30,300 nucleotides of DNA from CALDTK01 sp041744755 (GTDB lineage: Bacteria > Bacteroidota > Bacteroidia > Chitinophagales > Saprospiraceae), in the NCBI GenBank assembly GCA_041744755.1, contig JBGTKC010000174.1:1-30300 (forward strand), written 5' to 3'. The number at the start of each line of letters is the position of its first letter. Positions within the stretch are counted from its first letter, which is position 1. Below, in pieces: positions 22,394-29,568 of the stretch. A model generated the notes under the pieces. The model made no database searches. It was not told the origin of the DNA and was given only the letters and a program-made list of their open reading frames with translations. Both the position numbers and the translations under genes were made by a program.

Positions 22394-23638
22394 TTACACC
22401 CTTTTCAGCACCACCACCGCATTGTGTCCACCGAACCCAAATCCATTACTCAGCGCCACATCCACCCGCCGCTGCTCCGCCTCATTGAAGGTTAGGCGGA
22501 ACCGGGGGTCGATGTCGGGATCGTCGGTGAAGTGATTGATGGTCGGCGGGACGAAGCCCTCGCGGATGGCGAGCACACAGGCGATCGCCTCGATCGCGCC
22601 GGCCGCGCCTAGCAGGTGACCAGTCATCGACTTGGTCGAAGATATGTTGAGTCCGAAGGCCGCATCTCCAAATGCCTGGCGCACGGCCTTGAGCTCGGCG
22701 ATGTCGCCGAGGGGGGTAGAGGTGCCGTGGGTGTTGAGGTAGTGGACGTCCACCGGCTGAAGACCAGCTTCGGCCAGGGCCAGCTTCATCGCGCGGCGCG
22801 CGCCCTCGCCCTCGGGGTGTGGCGCGGTGATGTGGTGGGCGTCGGCCGTGGCGCTCGTCCCGACCACTTCCGCGAGGATGTTGGCGCCGCGGCGCTTGGC
22901 GTGCTCGTACTCCTCGACGATCAGGGTGCCGGCACCTTCGCCGAGGACGAATCCATCGCGCTCGGCGTCGTAAGGGCGACTCGCCGTGGCCGGAGCCTCG
23001 TTGCGGGCCGAGAGCGCCTTCATGGAGCCAAAGCCTCCGACGCCCGTGCGCGTGATCGCCGACTCTGCACCACCGGTCACGACGACGTCGGCCTTGCCGA
23101 GTTTGATCGCGTCACAGGCGCACATCATGGCGTGGTTAGCGGTCGCACACGCGCTCACGGTGCCGAAGTTGATGCCCGTGAAGGTGTATCGCATCGAGAT
23201 TAACCCCGCGGCGATGTCGATGATCATCTTCGGGATCATGAAGGGGTTGTAGCGCGGATCCGGGCGGCCGGTGTTCTCCTCGATATCGTCTTGGAGAGTG
23301 GCGAGACCCCCGATGCCCGACCCGAAGATGACCCCGATGCGCGCCGGGTCAATACCGTGGTTGCCGTCCGCGAGCCCCGCCGCCAGCAAGGCCTCGTGCG
23401 TGGAGGCCATGGCGAGCTGCGTGAAGCGGTCCATGCGGCGCACCTCGCGCTTGTCGATGGTGAGGGTCGGGTCGAAGGCCTTTACCTCACAGGCAAATTT
23501 CGTCCGGAAGGCAGTCGCGTCGAAGAGGGTGATCGGGGCCGCCCCCGGCGTACCGGCCTGGAGGCCTTTGCTGAACTCCGCCACGGAGTTGCCGATGGGC
23601 GTGAGGGCTCCCATGCCCGTGATGACGATGCGCTTCAT
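22394..23638 (-). CDS. fabF: Beta-ketoacyl-ACP synthase II
   Basis: A 414-residue condensing enzyme that elongates acyl-ACP with malonyl-ACP in fatty-acid synthesis. The Cys-His-His triad is complete: Cys164 in TVSACATANHA, His304 in LNTHGTSTPLGD and His341 in KSMTGHLLGAAG. GSGIGGL and SNGFGFGGHNA near the C terminus are also typical. ATG 23638 gives the standard MKRIVITGMGALTPIG start; an upstream in-frame start would add 15 unrelated residues. acpP lies upstream on the same strand, 126 bases away, but a terminator and a separate TACATTGT box lie between them, so fabF may be expressed at its own level. Confidence 0.97.
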   Translation of the reverse strand: MKRIVITGMGALTPIGNSVAEFSKGLQAGTPGAAPITLFDATAFRTKFACEVKAFDPTLTIDKREVRRMDRFTQLAMASTHEALLAAGLADGNHGIDPARIGVIFGSGIGGLATLQDDIEENTGRPDPRYNPFMIPKMIIDIAAGLISMRYTFTGINFGTVSACATANHAMMCACDAIKLGKADVVVTGGAESAITRTGVGGFGSMKALSARNEAPATASRPYDAERDGFVLGEGAGTLIVEEYEHAKRRGANILAEVVGTSATADAHHITAPHPEGEGARRAMKLALAEAGLQPVDVHYLNTHGTSTPLGDIAELKAVRQAFGDAAFGLNISSTKSMTGHLLGAAGAIEAIACVLAIREGFVPPTINHFTDDPDIDPRFRLTFNEAEQRRVDVALSNGFGFGGHNAVVVLKRV

Positions 23639-23643
23639 GCGGG

Positions 23644-23651
23644 ACAATGTA
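23644..23651 (-). promoter_or_regulatory. Putative -7 box for fabF
   Basis: On the minus strand TACATTGT, close to TAnnTTTG, ends 5 bases before the fabF ATG; TTTTCG lies about 15 bases further upstream. As at the M14 gene, the leader would be very short. Confidence 0.4.
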
Positions 23652-23689
23652 GGGACGGGCGTCGCGAAAACCGATGCGCGCATAAATAA

Positions 23690-23727
23690 GGACGGCCAAC
23701 GGAGCGCTATCGCCCGGCTGGCCGTCC
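23690..23727 (-). terminator. Intrinsic terminator after acpP
   Basis: On the minus strand a nine-base-pair stem GGACGGCCA...TGGCCGTCC with a 20-base loop is followed by TTATTTATG. It lies 38 bases after the acpP stop and upstream of fabF, so it should end or attenuate the acpP message. Confidence 0.7.
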
Positions 23728-23764
23728 ATCCGACTCGCGAGCGGAGTCTTGAGCTACTGCGGGT

Positions 23765-24004
23765 CTAGGCCGCGGGATTCTTCTCGAGGTAGTCGATCGC
23801 TTGACCGACGGTCTGGATGTTCTCGGCCTGCTCGTCGGGGATCGAGATCTCGAACTCTTTCTCGAACTCCATAATGAGCTCCACGGTGTCGAGCGAGTCC
23901 GCACCGAGGTCGTTGGTAAAGTTGGCTTCACGGGTGACGTCCTTCTCATCGACGCCGAGCTTGTCGATTATGATTTTGTGAACGCGGGCAGCGACATCTG
24001 ACAT
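23765..24004 (-). CDS. acpP: Acyl carrier protein
   Basis: A 79-residue acidic carrier protein of fatty-acid synthesis. The 4'-phosphopantetheine attachment site is Ser37 in NDLGADSLDTVELIMEFE. The helices before (VHKIIIDKLGVDEKDV) and after (FEISIPDEQAENIQTVGQAI) are canonical and the length is standard. ATG 24004 begins MSDVAARVHK; AAAAGG lies about 9 bases upstream, one of the few Shine-Dalgarno-like sites here. A strong terminator follows, and fabF is next on the same strand, the usual partner. A small membrane-protein gene is divergent upstream. Confidence 0.97.
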   Translation of the reverse strand: MSDVAARVHKIIIDKLGVDEKDVTREANFTNDLGADSLDTVELIMEFEKEFEISIPDEQAENIQTVGQAIDYLEKNPAA

Positions 24005-24068
24005 TTTACTTGCCTTTTGGTAAGACCGCAAAGGAAACACGATCCCCCGGATTTTCAACCCCCGATTT

Positions 24069-24078
24069 GGGATATCCC
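24069..24078. other. 10-base palindrome in the acpP divergent region
   Basis: GGGATATCCC is a perfect palindrome 65 bases upstream of acpP and 50 bases before the small membrane-protein gene. It could be a regulator site; nothing else supports this. Confidence 0.3.
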
Positions 24079-24127
24079 GGATGCGTCCCTTGCGTCCTAC
24101 CTTGGCCGCCGTAAAACGTTCCTCCAC

Positions 24128-24256
24128 ATGTCCGACGACATCCGCAATGCGGGCCTCAAAGGCTGGCTCTTCGCAGGCTTCTTCATCTTCCTGCTGCTCT
24201 TCGTAGCGATGTGCGTGTACATTTACACCAGCAACCACAACGGTTTGCCAGAGTAG
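24128..24256 (+). CDS. Small single-pass membrane protein
   Basis: A 42-residue open frame. After a short polar start (MSDDIRNAGLKG) comes one strongly hydrophobic helix (WLFAGFFIFLLLFVAMCVYI, about 13-32) and a polar tail, TSNHNGLPE. The composition is that of a real membrane peptide, not a chance frame. TACCTTGG lies 22 bases upstream and resembles a -7 box. I know no family. It is divergent from acpP and precedes the penicillin-binding protein genes on the same strand, 173 bases away. Confidence 0.6.
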   Translation: MSDDIRNAGLKGWLFAGFFIFLLLFVAMCVYIYTSNHNGLPE

Positions 24257-24391
24257 GCCACCACTCCGGGCCCGGCGGCGAGCCCTTTGCATAAGCCCTT
24301 GTGAATCTAGCGCTAACCGAGTGTTAATCGCCCCGTTTAGCCGTGTTAATAAGGTACCCCCCTTGGGGCAGAACCGAACGTGACATATGTC

Positions 24392-24427
24392 GGGAGCGTT
24401 GTTTTGGGACTTACCCAAAGCACTCCC
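24392..24427 (+). promoter_or_regulatory. Stem-loop just before the first penicillin-binding protein
   Basis: GGGAG (24392-24396) pairs with CTCCC (24423-24427) and TTTGGG (24403-24408) with CCCAAA (24414-24419), leaving a five-base loop ACTTA and a small internal loop. The structure ends two bases before the probable TTG start at 24430 and could limit ribosome access. Confidence 0.5.
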
Positions 24428-24429
24428 AA

Positions 24430-26748
24430 TTGCCCCACTCTACCCTCCGGTCGTATCCCGTCGCGAGGCAGCTCCTCCGGTATACGCTCTTTGCGTCGGT
24501 CATCCTCGCAGCCATCGCCGTCACCGGGGTCGTCGCCGTCTTCGAGGACGGGGTGTACGGTCCGCTCCCGAGCGACTCCGAGCTCCGCAACATCATCAAC
24601 AACGAGGCCTCCCGCGTCGTGAGTAGCGACGGCGTTCAACTCGGTAAGTACTTCATCGACGAGCGCGTGGAGGTGAGCCGCGAGGACCTCCCTGAGGTGC
24701 TCATCCAGGCCCTCGTCGCGACCGAAGACGCGCGCTTCTTCGAACACGACGGCATTGACCTGATGTCCTGGGGGCGCGTCGGCTTCCGGACAATCCTCGG
24801 CGGCGACGAATCAGGCGGCGGCGGGTCAACCATCTCGCAGCAGCTCGTGAAGAATCTCTTCCCCCGCGTCCGCCGCCACGAGGACCCGACCTACAGCCTC
24901 GTCATCAACAAGATCCGCGAAGTCCTCATCGCGCGCCACATCGAGCGCCTCCACTCCAAGGACGCCATCCTCACGATGTACCTCAATACGGTGCCCTTCC
25001 CGGACAACACCTTCGGCATCGGCGTGGCCGCCAAGCGGTACTTCTCCAAGACGCCTCAGCAGCTCAGCGTCGAAGAGGCGGCAACCCTCGTCGGAAGCCT
25101 GAAGGCCACCTACTCCTACGACCCCTTGCGCCAACCCGCCAACGCCCAGCGTCGCCGCGATCTCGTGCTCCGCCTCATGGCCGACCAGGGCTACATCTCG
25201 CCCCTCGAAATGCTCGACGCCCAGGAGCGCCCCCTTCAGGTGTGCTACCAGCGCGACGAACACAACGTCGGTCCGGCCACCCACTTCCGTGAAAACGCCC
25301 GCCTCGAGCTCAAGACTATCCTCGCGGGTCTGGAGCATCCGGAGGGCCGGGCCTACGACATCTACCGCGACGGACTCAACATCCACACCACCATCGACGC
25401 CGGCATGCAGCAGTACGCCGAGACCGCGGTCAAGAATCACCTCATCGAGTTGCAGCAACAGTTCTACCAGTCGCTCGGCGAGGGCGAGAAGCCCTGGGAG
25501 GTCGACGCGGTTTACACGCGCGCCCTCCAGCAAAGTGACCGATTCCGCGGCTTACGGCGGGCAGGTTTTAGCGAAAGCGATATCGACAGCGTCATGCAGG
25601 TGCCCGTCCACATGACGGTCTACGACGTCGCCACCACCGGCGAGAAGGATGTCGAAATGTCGCCGGCCGATAGCGTCGCCTACTACCTCGGGATCCTCAA
25701 CTCTGGCTTCCTCGCCGTGGAGCCGAGTACGGGCGCCATCCGGGCCTGGGTTGGGGGCACCAACCACGAATACTTCAAGTACGACAAGGTGCGCTCGCGG
25801 CGCTCGGTGGGGTCGACGTTCAAACCCATCCTCTACGCCGCGGCCCTGCAGCAGGGCATCGACCCCTGCCAGTACTGGGGCAACTACCGCCGCACGTACG
25901 CCCGCTACGAGTACTGGCGCCCGCGCAACTCGGAGAACAACTACGGCGGGAGCTACAACATGCGTGGCGCGCTCACGAAGTCGCTCAATACGATCTCCGC
26001 GCAGCTCATCATGAAGGCGCGCCCGCAGAACGTCGTCGACCTCGCGCACCGCATGGGGATCGACCACGAGATCCCGACCGTGCCCGCGATCGCACTGGGC
26101 GCAGGCGATCTGAGCCTCCACGACATGGTGCAGGCCTACAGCGTGTTCGCTAATCGCGGCCAAAAGGTCAAGCTCCGCTACATCGACCGCATCACGGACC
26201 GCGACGGCGAGGTAGTCTACACCTACCAAATCCCCAGCCCCACCGAGGAGAACCAGGTCCTCACGCAGGACCACGCCGACCTCATGCGCGGGATGCTCGA
26301 GAGCGTCGTCGACGACGGTACCGGGCGCCGCCTGCGCTGGCGATACAAGCTCGACGGCAAGATCGCCGGGAAGACGGGAACCTCGCAGAACCACTCCGAC
26401 GGCTGGTTCATCGGCTTCACGCCAAAACTGCTGGCGGGCGTCTGGACGGGGGCCGAGAGTCCGGCCGTACGCTTCCGGTCGATTAAGTACGGCCAGGGCG
26501 CCAATATGGCGCTGCCGATCTTCGGCGAGTTCATGCATGGTCTCCACGAGGACCCGCGCTACGCCGAGTATCTCGCGGGTGACTTCCCGACGCCGAGCGA
26601 GCAGGTGCTCGAGCAACTGGCCTGCCCGACGCAACCGGGGTGGCGCGCGCCCAGAGCTACGGTCGCGCCAGCCTCTCCCCGGCTGATCGCCGGGCAGGTG
26701 GTCGAACGAACCCATCCGGTGGCTGACAGAGCCGTCGCACCTGAATAG
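24430..26748 (+). CDS. Class A penicillin-binding protein (bifunctional transglycosylase/transpeptidase)
   Basis: A protein of about 772 residues that polymerises glycan strands and cross-links peptides in the periplasm. A short basic N terminus precedes one membrane helix (LFASVILAAIAVTGVVAVF). The GT51 domain shows catalytic Glu99 in EDARFFEHDGID, then GGSTISQQLVKN and LNTVPFP. The transpeptidase has S462-TFK, SLN (518-520) and KTGTS (648-652), all intact. The start is uncertain: no ATG fits, TTG 24430 gives a normal N terminus, and GTG 24343 would add 29 atypical, Cys-containing residues. The second class A enzyme follows after 26 bases. A variant dispersed motif (25564-25579) encodes GFSES in the linker before the transpeptidase. 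Confidence 0.93.
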   Translation: MPHSTLRSYPVARQLLRYTLFASVILAAIAVTGVVAVFEDGVYGPLPSDSELRNIINNEASRVVSSDGVQLGKYFIDERVEVSREDLPEVLIQALVATEDARFFEHDGIDLMSWGRVGFRTILGGDESGGGGSTISQQLVKNLFPRVRRHEDPTYSLVINKIREVLIARHIERLHSKDAILTMYLNTVPFPDNTFGIGVAAKRYFSKTPQQLSVEEAATLVGSLKATYSYDPLRQPANAQRRRDLVLRLMADQGYISPLEMLDAQERPLQVCYQRDEHNVGPATHFRENARLELKTILAGLEHPEGRAYDIYRDGLNIHTTIDAGMQQYAETAVKNHLIELQQQFYQSLGEGEKPWEVDAVYTRALQQSDRFRGLRRAGFSESDIDSVMQVPVHMTVYDVATTGEKDVEMSPADSVAYYLGILNSGFLAVEPSTGAIRAWVGGTNHEYFKYDKVRSRRSVGSTFKPILYAAALQQGIDPCQYWGNYRRTYARYEYWRPRNSENNYGGSYNMRGALTKSLNTISAQLIMKARPQNVVDLAHRMGIDHEIPTVPAIALGAGDLSLHDMVQAYSVFANRGQKVKLRYIDRITDRDGEVVYTYQIPSPTEENQVLTQDHADLMRGMLESVVDDGTGRRLRWRYKLDGKIAGKTGTSQNHSDGWFIGFTPKLLAGVWTGAESPAVRFRSIKYGQGANMALPIFGEFMHGLHEDPRYAEYLAGDFPTPSEQVLEQLACPTQPGWRAPRATVAPASPRLIAGQVVERTHPVADRAVAPE
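25564..25579 (+). repeat. Dispersed 16-base motif, two mismatches
   Basis: GGTTTTAGCGAAAGCG is read as Gly-Phe-Ser-Glu-Ser in the first penicillin-binding protein, in the frame used for GFGES copies. Confidence 0.65.
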
Positions 26749-26774
26749 CTTCTGAGCGCGTTCTTTGTGGCGGT

Positions 26775-29372
26775 ATGGCGGACACTTGGCAGGCGAGATG
26801 GGAGGCGTTTAGCACGGGCGTCACGGCACGGGCGGCTTCCGCCAAAACCCGCATCAACGACTATCGTCGGCGGCACCCGGCGGTGTTCTGGAGCGGTACG
26901 CTCGTCGGCCTACCACTGCTGGCGTGCGTGCTCGCGGTAGCGACGTTCATCACGCTGGTGTATACGGGGAGCTTCGGGAAGATTCCGAGTCGGGAGGTGG
27001 TCAAGAACGTCGAGACCCCGGAGGCATCCTATTTGCTCGATCGCGACGGCAACTACATCGCGCGCTACTTCGACCAGAACCGGGAGTCGATAGACGGGAA
27101 GGCCATCCCTCAGGTCCTGAAAGACGCCCTCGTCGCGACGGAGGATGAGCGCTTCACGACCCACAGCGGGATCGACTGGCAGGCCACGGCGCGGGCCGTG
27201 GTCTACTCGGGACTGTTGCGGCAGGAGGAGCAGGGCGGCGGGTCGACGCTGTCGCAACAGTTGGCCAAGAACCACTTCCCCCGCGCGGGCGGCGGGAAAT
27301 TTTCGCTCGTGGTCACGAAGATCAAAGAGGCCATCACGGCCAAGCGCTTCGAGAAGGAGTACACCAAGGATGAGCTGCTGACGCTGTACCTGAATACGGT
27401 GCCTTTCGGCGAAAACATCTACGGCGTCAAGCTGGCCTCGCGGCGCTTCTTCGACGTGGAGCCCCTCGCGCTCAAGACAGAGCAGGCGGCCGTGTTGGTA
27501 GGGATGCTAAAAGCCAACTCGAGCTACCACCCCGTGTGGCACCCGGAGGCCTCGCTGAAGCGCCGCAACCTCGTGATGGTCCGCATGGCGGAGCAGGGGT
27601 TCCTACCGATCGCGACCCTCGACAGCCTCCGCGCCCTGCCCCTCGTGGTGCGGGAGACCAAGGAGACCTCGCGCGGGCAGTCGACCTACTTCAGCGATCG
27701 CGTCCGCCTCGAGGTCGAGGCCATCCTCGACGGGAAGCGTGACGCCAAGGGCAACGACTACCACATCGACAAGAGCGGCCTGCGGATCTACTCCACGCTC
27801 GACCCCGAGTTGCAGAAGCTCGCCGAGCGCGCCCTGCAGGACCACCTGGCGTACATGCAGCCGAAGTTCCGCGACCAGTGGCGCAATAGCGACCCGGACG
27901 GTTTCGAGGCGCAGCTCGACAAGGCCATTAAGGCCAGTCCCCGCTACAAGGAATTGATTGCCTCGGGGCTAGACCTCAAGGCGGCAATGAACAGTTTTGG
28001 CGAAAGCCGCCAGATAACCTTCGCCGATTATAGCGCCTACGGCAGGAAGAAGATGAAGAGCAGCTACCGCGACAGTCTGCGGGCCGAGCTGCTGCGCCTG
28101 CGCGCGGCCTTCATCGCGGCGGACCCTAACTCCGGGGAGGTGCTGGCGTACGTGGGCGGCGGCGACTACTTCGCCATTCCGTTTAATAGTGCGGCGGCGA
28201 AGCGGCAGGTCGGGTCGACGTTCAAGCCGCTGGTGTACGCCGTGGCGCTGGAGAACGGCTTCCAGGTCTGCGACTACTTCAAGAATAAGAAGGAGACCTA
28301 CGGCACCGGCGAGGATGAGTACACGCCCGAGAACTCCGACGGGCGCTACGGCGGGGAGTACTCGATGACGGCGGCGCTGGTCAACTCGGTCAACACGATT
28401 GCCGTGGCGACGATCAATGAACTGAAGCCCAGCAAGGTCGTCGCCTTCGCGGACAAGATCGGCCTCAAGGGCGTGCCCAACGACCTGAGCGCCGCCCTCG
28501 GGACGGCCAGTCTCAGCATCGAGGACATGATCCGCCTCTACGGAATTTTCGCCCGTGACGGGACGGTACCCACCTACCGGATGGTGAGCCGGATCGAGAC
28601 GCGCGAAGGCGAAGTGGTGTGGGCGGCGCCGGCGTCCATGCAGGCCGAGCGCGTGGTGTCCACCAACACCGCCGAGGCGATGCGCTACATGCTTACGCAA
28701 GTGGCCGAGCGGGGCACGGGTTCGGGACTCGCGCGTACATACGGCGTGGAGAGTGACGTGGCCGGGAAGACCGGTACGACGCAGGACCAGGCCGACGGCT
28801 GGTTTATGGGCTTCACGAACGAGATCGTGGTCGGGGCTTGGGTCGGGGCGGAGTATCCCAATATTCGGTGGAAGAGTCTCTCGCTGGGGCAAGGCGCGAA
28901 GACGGCATTGCCGATCGTCGGTAAGTTCCTGCGCGGCTACGAACTTTCGCGCGGCACTACGAAGTTCCCGGAGATCGAGCGTTTCCCGGAGGACACCACA
29001 CGGCGCTACGAGTGTTCGGACCGGCGCTGGAAGCAGTATGCATTCGACAGTCTGTGGATGGACAACGGCGAGCTGTACGAGCCTGGGGTTGGCTTTGACG
29101 AGGACGGCAATCCGATTTATTTCGAGCCGAGTGAGGCGCCTGCGCCGCCTGAGGACGGGGCACCAGCGCCGCCGCGCAAGCCCGGCACGGAACCGCCCGC
29201 TGGTCCTACGGACGTGCGCACCAAGGACGACCCGGCGCGCGTGCGCGAGCGGGAGGCCAACAATCAGCGCCTCGAGGAGCTCCGCAGGGAGGCCGAGGAG
29301 AATAAAGCTGGAGACGAAGAGCGTGGACTGAAGCGGGGATTGAAGAAGTTATTTAAGAAGGATCCGGATTAG
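26775..29372 (+). CDS. Class A penicillin-binding protein with long charged C-terminal tail
   Basis: An 865-residue paralogue of the preceding gene. A cytoplasmic N terminus of about 38 residues (TWQARWEAFSTG) precedes a membrane helix (LVGLPLLACVLAVATFITLV). The GT51 domain has Glu123 in EDERFTTHSGID, GGSTLSQQLAKNHFP and LNTVPFGENIYG. The transpeptidase motifs are S481-TFK, SVN (538-540) and KTGTT (665-669). After about residue 755 comes a Pro-rich, then highly charged tail (EAPAPPEDGAPAPP to ERGLKRGLKKLFKK) that class A enzymes often lack in part; its role is unknown. ATG 26775 is clear. The 26-base spacing implies one transcript with the first enzyme. It contains two motif near-copies, in the N-terminal tail and in the linker. 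Confidence 0.95.
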   Translation: MADTWQARWEAFSTGVTARAASAKTRINDYRRRHPAVFWSGTLVGLPLLACVLAVATFITLVYTGSFGKIPSREVVKNVETPEASYLLDRDGNYIARYFDQNRESIDGKAIPQVLKDALVATEDERFTTHSGIDWQATARAVVYSGLLRQEEQGGGSTLSQQLAKNHFPRAGGGKFSLVVTKIKEAITAKRFEKEYTKDELLTLYLNTVPFGENIYGVKLASRRFFDVEPLALKTEQAAVLVGMLKANSSYHPVWHPEASLKRRNLVMVRMAEQGFLPIATLDSLRALPLVVRETKETSRGQSTYFSDRVRLEVEAILDGKRDAKGNDYHIDKSGLRIYSTLDPELQKLAERALQDHLAYMQPKFRDQWRNSDPDGFEAQLDKAIKASPRYKELIASGLDLKAAMNSFGESRQITFADYSAYGRKKMKSSYRDSLRAELLRLRAAFIAADPNSGEVLAYVGGGDYFAIPFNSAAAKRQVGSTFKPLVYAVALENGFQVCDYFKNKKETYGTGEDEYTPENSDGRYGGEYSMTAALVNSVNTIAVATINELKPSKVVAFADKIGLKGVPNDLSAALGTASLSIEDMIRLYGIFARDGTVPTYRMVSRIETREGEVVWAAPASMQAERVVSTNTAEAMRYMLTQVAERGTGSGLARTYGVESDVAGKTGTTQDQADGWFMGFTNEIVVGAWVGAEYPNIRWKSLSLGQGAKTALPIVGKFLRGYELSRGTTKFPEIERFPEDTTRRYECSDRRWKQYAFDSLWMDNGELYEPGVGFDEDGNPIYFEPSEAPAPPEDGAPAPPRKPGTEPPAGPTDVRTKDDPARVREREANNQRLEELRREAEENKAGDEERGLKRGLKKLFKKDPD
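26834..26849 (-). repeat. Dispersed 16-base motif, one mismatch
   Basis: GGCTTCCGCCAAAACC is read as Ala-Ala-Ser-Ala-Lys-Thr in the cytoplasmic N terminus of the second penicillin-binding protein. Confidence 0.75.
27993..28008 (+). repeat. Dispersed 16-base motif, one mismatch
   Basis: AGTTTTGGCGAAAGCC followed by G is read as Ser-Phe-Gly-Glu-Ser-Arg in the linker before the transpeptidase. It sits about ten residues away from the aligned position of the copy in the first paralogue. Confidence 0.85.
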
Positions 29373-29383
29373 ATTGGCCTACA

Positions 29384-29432
29384 GGGCGGCGATGGCCTGA
29401 GGGCGGCGATGACCTTTGGTGGCGATGGCCTT
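29384..29432. repeat. Three-copy 17-base tandem repeat
   Basis: Units at 29384-29400, 29401-29417 and about 29418-29432 share the core GGCGATG(G/A)CCT, preceded by GGGC or GGT. They lie directly after the penicillin-binding protein stop, in the 196-base gap before the E1 gene. No terminator is evident in the gap. Confidence 0.65.
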
Positions 29433-29510
29433 CGGCGTTGCAGGGCGCGCTTCTGCCGGTGGGTCGACGCCCGCGCCACGCGACGGCGGAGCGCAGAGAT
29501 GACCCGACGA

Positions 29511-29538
29511 TTGAGCGAAGCTCGAAGGGCTACTTTTG
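29511..29538 (+). promoter_or_regulatory. Promoter of the dehydrogenase E1 gene
   Basis: TTG (29511-29513) is followed after 17 bases by TACTTTTG (29531-29538), an exact match to TAnnTTTG. It ends 30 bases before the ATG at 29569. This is the best promoter match in the window. Confidence 0.65.
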
Positions 29539-29568
29539 CCGACCCACCGGCCCCGACCCTTCCGCCCT

